DNA of 45,094 bases from Ferrovibrio sp046294345 (GTDB taxonomy: Bacteria > Pseudomonadota > Alphaproteobacteria > Ferrovibrionales > Ferrovibrionaceae). Below are positions 1-7,990 of this stretch, in pieces. Under the pieces are notes generated by a model. The model was not told the origin of the DNA, did no database searches, and saw only the letters and a list, made by a program, of their open reading frames with translations. How positions within the stretch are numbered: position 1 is the first letter of the stretch; each line of letters begins with the position of its first letter. Location: assembly GCA_046294345.1 (NCBI GenBank), contig JBKBJT010000028.1, forward strand, positions 1-45,094, read 5' to 3'. The translations under genes and the position numbers were made by a program.

Positions 1-1
1 C

Positions 2-82
2 TATCACGTGGTGGATGGCAGCCGCGATGCGGGTGGTAACCCCGTGGTGATCGCCGAATGGGACCGGATAAACGGCTGGTGA
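2..82 (+). CDS. C-terminal end of an unidentified gene cut by the window edge
   Basis: An open frame enters from the left edge and stops with TGA at 80-82, giving 26 residues that end in IAEWDRINGW. Codon use fits the GC-rich neighbours, and the stop lies 66 bases before the first kinase start, so this is plausibly the true end of the upstream gene. The fragment is too short to assign to a family, and an opposite-strand frame also covers it. It is reported only as a likely partial gene. Confidence 0.35.
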   Translation, partial: YHVVDGSRDAGGNPVVIAEWDRINGW

Positions 83-148
83 TCAAAAAGATACGTTGCC
101 AGGGAGGCGACTTTTCCGGTTGAGTTGGCACGGGGGACTTTCCAACCG

Positions 149-1918
149 ATGACCGACTCATATCCGCCGATGGCCGGCGATACCACGCAGGAACCGCGCA
201 CGGCCAGTGGCCCGCGCAGCCGGCACCACGATCCGGTGCTGGGCAGTTTCCGCCAGGTGGTGCCGATCAACGCCGCCGTCACGCTGATCAATGTGTCGGC
301 CCTTGCCCTGCTGCTGGCCAACGCGATACCGGGCCAGTGGCTGATCGGCTGGTGGCTGCTGCATTCCATCCCCGCCATCTACATGCTCTATCGCTGGCTC
401 GCCCGGCCGCGGCGGGCCGCCACGGCTGGCGCAGGGCCACAGCGCATGCGCCGCTACGATACCGTCGTCGCGGCGATTTCCGGATCGAGCTGGGGCGTGG
501 CGGCCCTGTTCCTGCCGCTTTTGAGCGAGCAGCAGCAATTGCTGGTGATCATGGTGGCGGCCGGCATGATCGCCGGCTCGGCCGCGACCCTGGCCGTGGT
601 GCCGAATGCCGCCGCCGCCTTCATGACGCTGACGGCCGCGCCCTATATCGTGTTTTTCATCCATCAGGGCAGCGTGGTCAGCCTGGCGATGGCGGTGCTG
701 TCGATCCTCTATGTCGGCGCCATGGTGCTGACCAACCGGATCGTCAACGGCGTGATCCGCCGCAACCGCCGTCTCTACGAGGAAAACCACGCCCTCTACG
801 ACCGCATCCGCGCCGCCCAGGCCGAACTGCTGGACATCGCTGAAAGCACGGAGGCCTTCGCCTTCCTCGACGCGCAGGGGCATCTGCAGCTGTGGAACCG
901 CCGCCTGCCCGAACTGCTCGGCATCGATGCGGCGCAGCTGCAGCGCGGCGCCGATTTCGAGACCCTGCTGCGGCGCGCCGGACTGCCCGACCTGCTGCTG
1001 ACCAGCGAGATCGCCGGTGGCCTGCTGCAACTGCCGAACGGGCGCTGGGTGCAGGTCGGCCGTCGCGTCACGCCGCAGGGCGACCGCGCGCTTATCTTAA
1101 GCGACATGACCGAGCAGCAGCAGGCCAGCGCCCAGCTGCAGGCGCAGAATGCACGGCTGGAGGAACTGTTCCGCCAGGTCAGCCAGGCACGCGATGCCGC
1201 CTTGCGCGCCAGCCAGGCCAAGTCGATCTTCCTGGCCAATATGAGCCACGAGCTGCGTACGCCGCTGAATGCCATCATCGGCTTTTCCGACATCGTGCAG
1301 AAGAAGATGTTCGGCGCCAGCTCGCCGAAATACGATGAATACCTGAATGACATCAACGGCAGCGCGCGTCACCTGCTGGCGGTGATCGACGACATCCTCG
1401 ACCTGGCCCGCATCGAGGCCAACCAGATTGTGCTGCATGAAAGCGACGTGATGCTGGACGAGGAGATGCCGGTCTGCGCCCGGCTTGCCGCATCGCATTA
1501 CGGCCGCCCCGCCCATGCCGTGACCGTGAACCTGCCCGATACGCTGCCGCCCCTGCATGCCGATGCCCGCCTGATCCGGCAAATCCTGATCAACCTGATC
1601 GGCAATGCCCTGAAATTCTCGCCGACCGGCATGACGGTGGAGGCCGGCGCCCGGCTGGATGCGCAGAGCAACGAGATTTCGCTCTGGGTGCAGGATCACG
1701 GCATCGGCATCGCGCCGCAGGACCAGGCCCGCATCTTCGATCCCTTCGAGCAGGCCGACACCCAGCTCAGCCGCAATTACGGCGGCGTGGGCCTGGGCCT
1801 GTCGCTGGTGCGCGCCTTCGTGCAGGCCCACAAGGGCCGCATCGCCATCGACAGCGCGCCGGGCAAGGGCACGCGGATCACGGCCACCTTCCCCGCCGAA
1901 CGCACCGGCAAGCCCTGA
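149..1918 (+). CDS. Membrane-bound PAS sensor histidine kinase (first of a tandem pair)
   Basis: Probable sensor kinase of 589 residues that autophosphorylates on histidine and passes the phosphate to a response regulator. Residues about 43-194 form six hydrophobic segments, so the sensor is in the inner membrane. A PAS-like region follows (about 225-320), then a coiled coil (322-358). The HisKA box is MSHELRTPLNAIIGFSD with H367. The HATPase shows an N box (NLIGNALKF, 482-490), G1 (DHGIG, 516-520) and G2 (GVGLGLSL, 546-553). There is no receiver domain and no adjacent cognate regulator. ATG 149 was chosen, with a GGGGGA stretch 11 bases upstream. An in-frame TTG at 125 is an alternative, because the paralogue downstream has a similar sequence there. 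The ligand is unknown. Confidence 0.88.
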   Translation: MTDSYPPMAGDTTQEPRTASGPRSRHHDPVLGSFRQVVPINAAVTLINVSALALLLANAIPGQWLIGWWLLHSIPAIYMLYRWLARPRRAATAGAGPQRMRRYDTVVAAISGSSWGVAALFLPLLSEQQQLLVIMVAAGMIAGSAATLAVVPNAAAAFMTLTAAPYIVFFIHQGSVVSLAMAVLSILYVGAMVLTNRIVNGVIRRNRRLYEENHALYDRIRAAQAELLDIAESTEAFAFLDAQGHLQLWNRRLPELLGIDAAQLQRGADFETLLRRAGLPDLLLTSEIAGGLLQLPNGRWVQVGRRVTPQGDRALILSDMTEQQQASAQLQAQNARLEELFRQVSQARDAALRASQAKSIFLANMSHELRTPLNAIIGFSDIVQKKMFGASSPKYDEYLNDINGSARHLLAVIDDILDLARIEANQIVLHESDVMLDEEMPVCARLAASHYGRPAHAVTVNLPDTLPPLHADARLIRQILINLIGNALKFSPTGMTVEAGARLDAQSNEISLWVQDHGIGIAPQDQARIFDPFEQADTQLSRNYGGVGLGLSLVRAFVQAHKGRIAIDSAPGKGTRITATFPAERTGKP

Positions 1919-2029
1919 ATTCGCGCAGGATCGGGTGAAAAGGCATTAAATTGCGGTTATGACCGCACGGCGTATTGGACGTCGGACATGATTTAAGGTT
2001 GATTGGGGCCGGAAACTTCCCAACCAGCC

Positions 2030-3862
2030 ATGCCGGATTCCTCCCTTCATAACACGCCCCCCAATTCCCCTGGCGGCGTGAATTCCCCGTCTGCCGGGCC
2101 GCAAGGTGCCGCAGCGCTGGGGCCAGGTGCGCCGTTTCACAGCAGTTTCCAGATGGTGCTGCTGATCTATGCCGGCACCACGCTGGTCTTTCCCAGCCTG
2201 ACCAGCCTGCTGCTGTGGGAGCAGACCCGCGCCGAATGGATTCCGGGCTGGTGGCTGCTGCATGTGCTGGCTGCCGTCATCATCGTGTTCGACTGGTTCC
2301 TGCGCGGACGCCAGCGGCCGGAAGCGCCGCCGCGCTGGCAACGACCGCTGGACATTGCCGTGGCGGGCTTCTCCGGCCTGGTCTGGGGCGCCGCCGCTTT
2401 GGCCATGCCGCAGCTCGATACGCCCAGCCAGTTGCTGCTGGTCGCGGTGATCGCGGGCGTGATCGGCGGCTCTGCCCCGGCGCTGGCGCTGATGCCCGCC
2501 GCCGGCGCCGCCTTCATCGTCAATGTCGCCTGGCCCTATGCGGCGTATTTCCTGCTGCAGGGTGGCGTGATCGGCCATGGCATGGGCCTGCTGATCGCCG
2601 GCTACGTGGCCGCCATGATCATCGCCAACCGGGTTCTGCATCGCGTGCTGCTGCGCAACTGGCGCCTGAGCGAGGAGAATACCGCGCTGTATGAGCGCAT
2701 CCGTCGTGCCCAGGACGAATTGCTGGATATCGCCGACAGCAGCGAGGCCTTCGTCTTTTTCGACAGCGCGGGCCGCATCCAGCTCTGGAACAACCGCTTT
2801 CCCCGGCTGCTCGGCCTGGGCGAAAACGACCTGCGACGCGACGATGCGCTGGCGCCGCTGCTGTTGCGGGCCGGCATGCCGGCTGACCTGACCGACCGGC
2901 TGGAGGCCGATCCGCCCGGTGTCGATCCACTTGGTGCCGCGCAACGCCGCGACCATGCCCGGCCGTTGCTGGAACTGCCCGGCCGCGGCTGGGTGCGCGC
3001 CAGCCTGCGCCTGCTGCCCCATGGCGACCGCGCGCTGATCCTGGTGGATGTGACCGACCAGCAGCAGGCCGGCGCGCAGCTGCAGGAACAGCATGCCAAG
3101 CTGGAAACCCTGTTCCGCGAAGTCAGCCAGACGCGCGATGCCGCCCTGCGCGCCAGCCAGGCCAAGTCGATCTTCCTGGCCAATATGAGCCACGAGCTGC
3201 GCACGCCGCTGAATGCCATCATCGGCTTTTCCGACATCATCCGGCAGAAGATGTTTGGCGCCGATTCGCCGCGTTACACCGAATATGTCGACGACATCTA
3301 CAGCAGCGGCCGCCATCTGCTGGCCGTGATCAACGACATCCTCGACCTGGCCCGCATCGAGGCCAACCAGATCGCCCTGCAGGAAAGCCTCGTGGACATC
3401 GCCGAGGAAATCGACACCAGCATCAAGCTGGCCGGCCGGCAGTTCGACCGCGCCGCCAACCTGATCACGGCCAACATTCCCGCCGGACTACCGGCGCTGT
3501 ATGCCGATGCCCGGCTGGTGCGCCAGATCCTGATCAACCTGATCGGCAATGCCCTGAAATTCTCGCCGCCCGGCATGACGGTGGAAGTCGGCACCCGGCT
3601 GGCGCCGCAGAGCAACGAGATTTCGCTGTGGGTGCAGGACCACGGCATCGGCATCGCGCCGCAGGACCAGAAACGCATCTTCGATCCCTTCGAGCAGGCC
3701 GACACCAAGCTGAGCCGCAGCTTCGGCGGCATCGGCCTGGGCCTGTCGCTGGTGCGCGCCTTCGTGCAGGCGCATCAGGGCCGCGTCGACATCGACAGCG
3801 CACCGGGCAAGGGCACGCTGATCACCGTGACCTTTCCCGCCGAGCGGACTCAACGGACCTGA
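2030..3862 (+). CDS. Membrane-bound PAS sensor histidine kinase (second of a tandem pair)
   Basis: Paralogue of the kinase just upstream, about 610 residues, with the same architecture: six hydrophobic segments (about 42-200), a PAS-like region (228-343), a coiled coil, HisKA with H388 in MSHELRTPLNAIIGFSD, and a HATPase domain with N, G1 (DHGIG) and G2 (GIGLGLSL) motifs. The kinase core is nearly identical to the first copy at DNA level, while the N-terminal sensor has diverged. The PAS region carries about 20 extra residues (around 288-312, rich in D, P and R). The 111-base gap before it suggests cotranscription. ATG 2030 was chosen; TTG 2003, with AAGG five bases upstream, is a real alternative. 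The signal and partner regulator are not evident. Confidence 0.88.
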   Translation: MPDSSLHNTPPNSPGGVNSPSAGPQGAAALGPGAPFHSSFQMVLLIYAGTTLVFPSLTSLLLWEQTRAEWIPGWWLLHVLAAVIIVFDWFLRGRQRPEAPPRWQRPLDIAVAGFSGLVWGAAALAMPQLDTPSQLLLVAVIAGVIGGSAPALALMPAAGAAFIVNVAWPYAAYFLLQGGVIGHGMGLLIAGYVAAMIIANRVLHRVLLRNWRLSEENTALYERIRRAQDELLDIADSSEAFVFFDSAGRIQLWNNRFPRLLGLGENDLRRDDALAPLLLRAGMPADLTDRLEADPPGVDPLGAAQRRDHARPLLELPGRGWVRASLRLLPHGDRALILVDVTDQQQAGAQLQEQHAKLETLFREVSQTRDAALRASQAKSIFLANMSHELRTPLNAIIGFSDIIRQKMFGADSPRYTEYVDDIYSSGRHLLAVINDILDLARIEANQIALQESLVDIAEEIDTSIKLAGRQFDRAANLITANIPAGLPALYADARLVRQILINLIGNALKFSPPGMTVEVGTRLAPQSNEISLWVQDHGIGIAPQDQKRIFDPFEQADTKLSRSFGGIGLGLSLVRAFVQAHQGRVDIDSAPGKGTLITVTFPAERTQRT

Positions 3863-3902
3863 GCCTGAACTTGCCGGCCTGCGCAGGCCGCGAGTCCGTC
3901 GC

Positions 3903-4706
3903 CTACCAGAAGAAGCCGAGCTGGTGCAGGAAGGCATCCATGGCCGACTGCCACAGGCCCGGTCGTTCCAGCAACTGATGCCCCTCGTCATCCTCGACCG
4001 GACCGAACAGATATAGTTCCGCGCTGCCGCCGGCGCCGGTATAGGCATCATGCCAGCGCCGGATCATGGCCTTGCTGTGGTGGCGGTCGTTTTCGGCATA
4101 GAGCCACAGCGACGGCGCATCGGCGCCCGCACCGGCGCGCACGAAAGCGTCGCGGTTGAAATCATCCATCATGCCCTGCTCGGCGATCCAGCCGCCGGCG
4201 AAATTGATGCTGCCCACCACGCCGGGCGGATTCTGGCCGGCATAGGCGACGCTCAGCAGACCACCGCGGGAATGGCCCGCCACCAGGATGCGGCGGCCGT
4301 CGATCTCCGGCCGGTTGCGCATGCCATCCACCACCGCGCCGACATCGTCCAACGCGTGCTGCAGTCCCTCGGCCAGTTTCAGCGCATTCCAGGCATAGCT
4401 TTCCAGATACTCGCCCTCCGAACCGCCACGGCCGCGCCGCATCGGCGCCAGGAAGGCGAACCCACGGTCATGGAAATAGCGGGCCTGCAGCTCGTAGCGC
4501 AGCACGGTTCGGCGAGGGATGCGGCCGCGGTCGGCACCCTGGCCGGTGGTGCCGTGATTGAACACCACCAGCGGCGCCGGACCGGCGGCGCGGGCCGGAT
4601 AATAGGTGGCATTTATGGTAAACGGGCGCCCCCGTACCGGATCGCCGACACGGCTGGGGATCGTGAGGGTTTCGCTGGGAAGACTGTCGGCCGGCTCAGC
4701 GATCAT
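3903..4706 (-). CDS. Alpha/beta hydrolase, dienelactone hydrolase-like
   Basis: Serine hydrolase of 267 residues with the alpha/beta fold. The nucleophile elbow is GHSRGG with S146, preceded by an oxyanion-type FNHGTTGQG loop (49-57). The acid is probably D207 in YAENDRHH and the base H243 in DEGHQL, spaced as in dienelactone hydrolase and acyl-peptidase-like enzymes. No signal peptide or membrane segment is visible, so it is probably cytoplasmic. It starts 15 bases after the DUF2336 gene and may share its transcript. It converges on the kinase pair, with a perfect 16-base palindrome (3875-3890) between the two stops. The substrate cannot be deduced; an esterase or small peptidase role is equally possible. 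Confidence 0.82.
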   Translation of the reverse strand: MIAEPADSLPSETLTIPSRVGDPVRGRPFTINATYYPARAAGPAPLVVFNHGTTGQGADRGRIPRRTVLRYELQARYFHDRGFAFLAPMRRGRGGSEGEYLESYAWNALKLAEGLQHALDDVGAVVDGMRNRPEIDGRRILVAGHSRGGLLSVAYAGQNPPGVVGSINFAGGWIAEQGMMDDFNRDAFVRAGAGADAPSLWLYAENDRHHSKAMIRRWHDAYTGAGGSAELYLFGPVEDDEGHQLLERPGLWQSAMDAFLHQLGFFW

Positions 4707-4721
4707 GATCGACGGGCCCGC

Positions 4722-5852
4722 TCAGGCCACCATTCGCTGCGCCGCCTGGGCGCGCGAACGCCGGCGGGTCAGCCAGCGCTGTTCCTGTGGGTCCCACAGG
4801 GCAGTGAAATCGGCCAGTACCATGGCCGTCACCATCTCGACGAATTCGGCGCGCTCCGGAGCGCCGCGCAGGAAATCGAAGCCGCGCGCCAGCTCGACCA
4901 CTGCCTCTACCATCCTGAAATAATCCTGCGGCAGGCGGCAACGCTGATAGATCGCGGCCAGGCCGCGCCGGCCGGGATCGTGGATCAGCAGCCGCGCATT
5001 GCCCAGCGAGATGCCGGCCAGCTGGGCCAGGGCCTGTTCGAAGAAAGCGAGGTCGCCACCGGCCAGCGCGCGCAGCACAAGCATGCCGGTGAGTTGCCCG
5101 CGCTTCTGCAGGTCGGCCACCAGATCGGCCAGTGCCGGCGGCTGGGCGCCGTCGCCCAGCAGGCCGAGCAATGTGCGTTCGCGCAGCTGCATCATGGTGT
5201 CGGCGGCCATCGCCGGCGGGATGTGATAGCGCGCGATCAATGCCTCGCGCAGGGCATCGGACACCTGGGCGATCAGGCGCGCCGCGAATTTCGGCGGCAG
5301 GTTCGGATGGCGCGCCAGCGCATCGCCCAGACCGCGGCTGTCGGGGAAACGGTCGAGGGCCCGCCCCATCTGCAACGGACCGACGCTGGCGCCGCGATTG
5401 CCCATCAGCACCACGACGGCGGGTTCGGCGGCATGGGCGATCAACGCATCGGCCAGATCGACGGAGACACTGGCGCGGCCGGCGATGGCGGACTGGTGCT
5501 GCGGCGACACCGCCTGCAGCAGGTCGATCAGATCGGCATCGCTGAAGACCGGCGAATATTGCAGCAGCGGCGTGGCCACGGCGGCGACATCCCGCGCCAG
5601 GCGCAGAGCCAGGCTGCGCGGCAATTCCGCGCTGTCGCGCAGCTGTTCGGCCAGGGCCTGGCGTACGCTGGCTTCGACGTCGCGCGCCAGCGCCGCGATG
5701 ATCGCCTGCGCTAGCTCGCGCTCAGCGGCGGTCAGCGCGCGGCCACGGTAAGCCTGCGCGACTTTCGCGGCCGTGTCGGCACGCGCCGCTGGCGATGGAT
5801 CCGCCAGCAACCGTTCGACATCCTGAATGCTGAGAAACGCCCCGTCTGACAC
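4722..5852 (-). CDS. DUF2336 domain protein
   Basis: Protein of 376 residues matching the alphaproteobacterial DUF2336 family by overall pattern: an alpha-helical, HEAT-like repeat structure with recurring A-x-L-A and RLA/LARD segments. It opens with a motif on penalty by position of damaged or 'aged' helices typical of the family (SIQDVERLLADPSPAARADTA is its N-terminal signature, residues 8-28 in part). No catalytic motif, membrane segment or signal peptide is seen. The family has no firmly established biochemical role that I can cite. The start is GTG 5852, with AGGA six bases upstream. The alpha/beta hydrolase follows at 15 bases. Assignment rests on recall of the family's appearance, without a profile search. 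Confidence 0.75.
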   Translation of the reverse strand: MSDGAFLSIQDVERLLADPSPAARADTAAKVAQAYRGRALTAAERELAQAIIAALARDVEASVRQALAEQLRDSAELPRSLALRLARDVAAVATPLLQYSPVFSDADLIDLLQAVSPQHQSAIAGRASVSVDLADALIAHAAEPAVVVLMGNRGASVGPLQMGRALDRFPDSRGLGDALARHPNLPPKFAARLIAQVSDALREALIARYHIPPAMAADTMMQLRERTLLGLLGDGAQPPALADLVADLQKRGQLTGMLVLRALAGGDLAFFEQALAQLAGISLGNARLLIHDPGRRGLAAIYQRCRLPQDYFRMVEAVVELARGFDFLRGAPERAEFVEMVTAMVLADFTALWDPQEQRWLTRRRSRAQAAQRMVA

Positions 5853-6009
5853 CGAAATCCTGCCCCCGCGGCCCGATGTTGGCGGCGGACAATAGCAAAG
5901 GAAGCCGAAATGTCACGACCAAATCGTCTCGCTGCTGCGACCGACGATGGCCGAACACGGCAGCGAGCGTTACCGAACAGTGAGTGATTTACTTTCGTAT
6001 GCACCTAGC

Positions 6010-6043
6010 GGCTGCGCGCAGCCCATCGTCGCCATACGACGAT
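6010..6043. other. Two adjacent perfect inverted repeats in a 218-base intergenic region
   Basis: Between the SAM methyltransferase stop (6071) and the DUF2336 start (5852) lie a 14-base perfect palindrome (GGCTGCGCGCAGCC, 6010-6023) and a 7-bp stem with a 5-base loop (ATCGTCG / CGACGAT, 6025-6043). They follow the methyltransferase on the minus strand and could end its transcript. No U-tract follows, so factor-independent termination is not supported. The rest of 5853-6070 shows no gene; it should hold the promoter of the DUF2336 gene, but no convincing -35/-10 pair was found. Confidence 0.4.
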
Positions 6044-6070
6044 TCAAGCATTTAAAGCGGCCACACCCCG

Positions 6071-6700
6071 TCAGAGCCGGCGAAAACGGCTGAACTGGAA
6101 ATGCTGCAACCGTCCGGCCGGCGTGTGGTGCTCTTCCTGCAGGGCCTGCTGCAAAACGAAATCCGGCCCCAACTCCGCCTGCAGGCTGTCCGGGCTGTAG
6201 CGCTGCACCGGCAGGCCGCTGCAGCGTTCCGGTCCGTCCGGCGCGAAACTGCCGATCACGACATGGCCGCCCGACGGAACAGCGGCACGCAAGGCCGCCT
6301 TGTAGGCCGCGCGATCCGCCGGATCGGTGAGGAAATGAAACACCGCGCGGTCATGCCACAGATCGTAGCGGCGCTGCGGCCGCCATAACGTGATATCGGC
6401 CACGATCCAGTCGACGCTCCAGTCCGCGCCGGCGCCGCGCGGACCAAGGCGTTCGCGCGCTTTCGCCAGCGCCGCGGCGGCGATGTCGAGCACGGCGATG
6501 TCGCGCCAGCCGGCCTCCAGCAGCGCATCGACCAGCCGCGAGGCGCCGCCGCCGATGTCGATCAGCGAGGCATCGGGTGTCAGCCCGGTCTGCGCGATCA
6601 GGTCGAGCGAGGTCTGCGGCCGGTCCTGGAACCAGCTCACCTCGGCTTCGTCCCTCGTGGTGTAGACCTCCTGCCAGTGCTGCTCGCGTGAGGCCGTCAC
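6071..6700 (-). CDS. Class I SAM-dependent methyltransferase
   Basis: Methyltransferase of 209 residues. The SAM-binding motif I is SLIDIGGGASRL (about 45-56), motif II follows as AVLDIA, and WHDRAVFHFL resembles the post-motif region of small-molecule methyltransferases of the thiopurine/tellurite type. The N-terminal HWQEVYTTRDEAEVSWFQ segment is characteristic of this group of uncharacterised enzymes. The start is GTG 6700, with GAGGG about six bases upstream. It lies 34 bases downstream of the MT-A70 methyltransferase on the same strand, but its base composition is that of the host chromosome, so it probably belongs to the resident genome and marks the edge of the low-GC island. The substrate is unknown. 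Confidence 0.8.
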   Translation of the reverse strand: MTASREQHWQEVYTTRDEAEVSWFQDRPQTSLDLIAQTGLTPDASLIDIGGGASRLVDALLEAGWRDIAVLDIAAAALAKARERLGPRGAGADWSVDWIVADITLWRPQRRYDLWHDRAVFHFLTDPADRAAYKAALRAAVPSGGHVVIGSFAPDGPERCSGLPVQRYSPDSLQAELGPDFVLQQALQEEHHTPAGRLQHFQFSRFRRL

Positions 6701-6734
6701 TTCACACCCTCATCAGAAATGCCCACAGCCAGAT

Positions 6735-7370
6735 CTAACGAAACCGCAATTGGTCTCTCGCTGAGTTGTGAGAATATGTTGGCCAAGTGGGCTGATAATC
6801 TTCGGCTTGGTTGCCCCACGACGCCCATCCCTTACGAGTCCCTCGAGCAAAAAGCTCCAGGTATGGGCCGGGGCTACAAGCTTCAACTATGTCGTAGAAT
6901 TCATCCGGCTTACGGGAATGTTCGCGCTTGCGCGTGCTGAGCAGGTTGACCTGTGTACGCCCCGGAGCCAGCGTTCTTGCGTTTTTTCCTTTAACGCCGA
7001 ACAAAACCAATTCCGTTACATTCCGAAAATAGAAACCGACGCCACGGCCATCCGAACCGCCGTCTTTACGAACCTTATGCCAAACGATGTTTGACTTATA
7101 TTTGAAGCCCCAAGCCTCTAGAATCTTCAAACCATCCGGCAAAAGCGCATTCGGCACCCACAGATACAAATGAGCGGTATCAGCGGTGGTTGCGGCCACC
7201 GGCATAGCGGCGATGTCATCAAGCGACATTGTGGAGTATCGCGATAGACGCCGATGCTCAGGGGCCATTTTCCCCGTTCGATTGGCAAACTGCCATGGAG
7301 GATCAGCAAGGATCGTTCGATACCCGCCCTTCACAAGCGGAAAATCGAAGCGATTCACCATAGCGTCCAT
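6735..7370 (-). CDS. MT-A70 family adenine DNA methyltransferase (modification enzyme)
   Basis: Probable N6-adenine DNA methyltransferase of 211 residues of the MT-A70 family. The catalytic DPPW motif is at residues 23-26 (ILADPPWQF), and the SAM-interacting C-terminal part includes PGPYLELFARGTRKGWASWGN. Bacterial members of this family are usually DNA modifiers in type II systems or phages. It starts 3 bases after the stop of a BglII-like endonuclease gene, with GGAGG eight bases before ATG 7370, so the two are translationally linked and form a restriction-modification pair. A+T content is clearly higher than in neighbouring genes, which suggests horizontal acquisition. The recognition sequence is not deducible. 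Confidence 0.87.
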   Translation of the reverse strand: MDAMVNRFDFPLVKGGYRTILADPPWQFANRTGKMAPEHRRLSRYSTMSLDDIAAMPVAATTADTAHLYLWVPNALLPDGLKILEAWGFKYKSNIVWHKVRKDGGSDGRGVGFYFRNVTELVLFGVKGKNARTLAPGRTQVNLLSTRKREHSRKPDEFYDIVEACSPGPYLELFARGTRKGWASWGNQAEDYQPTWPTYSHNSARDQLRFR

Positions 7371-7373
7371 CCG

Positions 7374-7961
7374 TTAATCCTCCACGTACAGTGAGCGAGA
7401 GATGCCAAAAACAAGCAACGGGCACCCTGCTCCGCCGCCACCCTCGATGCGTGGAAGCAATTTGCCCATGTGCGTGGTCGAATTCCCGTATGACTTACCT
7501 CGGCCCAGCACATTGAAAATATCCTGGAGTTCATCGCATCGGGTAAGGATTATGCCAACGCTAATTGCTCTGAGATCAAAAAGCAAACGAAAATTGTTCA
7601 AATCACGATCATAAAAGGGGTCTTTATTGTTCCATTCGACCTCTAGGGCAACCTGATTTTTGAAACAATCCACCTTATGCGTAGGCGAATCGAGACGCTT
7701 ATCGTCGACAACGATTTGGGTTCTGAATTGCTTTTCCACCCAATTCCGAGCGCCAAGAAATTCATCCACCCAAATAGCCACTTCAGATTTGTTCTTACCG
7801 CCTGTCGTTATCCAACTACGGCGCAGCCGAAACGCAGTGAGCATTTCTACGATGTCGCCCCACTCATTCGGAAAGTCTTGTTGCAAAATCGCGCATGCAT
7901 GCCGCCACTCATGCACTTCGTAGTTTTCGCGAATGAAATCAGGCAAAATTTCCGTACCCAT
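7374..7961 (-). CDS. BglII/BstYI-like type II restriction endonuclease
   Basis: Protein of 195 residues resembling the BglII/BstYI endonuclease family. The catalytic block is HKVDCFKNQVALEVEW (96-110 region), with D98 and E107 in the D-x8-E-V-x arrangement of that family, followed by a helix (DRDLNNFRLLFDL) and the core strand SVGIILTRCDEL. At the position where BglII has glutamine (E-V-Q) this protein has E109. The start is ATG 7961, preceded by GGGGGA. The gene order places the nuclease first and its methyltransferase 3 bases downstream. Composition is A+T-rich relative to gshB next door. Cleavage of a GATC-containing site would fit the family but is only an inference. Confidence 0.78.
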   Translation of the reverse strand: MGTEILPDFIRENYEVHEWRHACAILQQDFPNEWGDIVEMLTAFRLRRSWITTGGKNKSEVAIWVDEFLGARNWVEKQFRTQIVVDDKRLDSPTHKVDCFKNQVALEVEWNNKDPFYDRDLNNFRLLFDLRAISVGIILTRCDELQDIFNVLGRGKSYGNSTTHMGKLLPRIEGGGGAGCPLLVFGISRSLYVED

Positions 7962-7990
7962 AATTCCCCCAGCGAATTCTCTGTTTTTAT

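Noticed and set aside
3875..3890. 16-base palindrome CGGCCTGCGCAGGCCG between convergent genes as a terminator
   Set aside because: The stem has no usable loop and no U-tract; palindromes of GC-rich bases are expected by chance here.
4050..5714. A 554-codon plus-strand frame opposite the hydrolase and DUF2336 genes
   Set aside because: It lies antisense to two recognisable proteins and has a shadow-type composition rich in H, Q, G and A.
6735..7961. Restriction-modification pair as part of a larger mobile element or defence island
   Set aside because: No integrase, transposase, tRNA, direct repeat or further defence gene was seen on either side.
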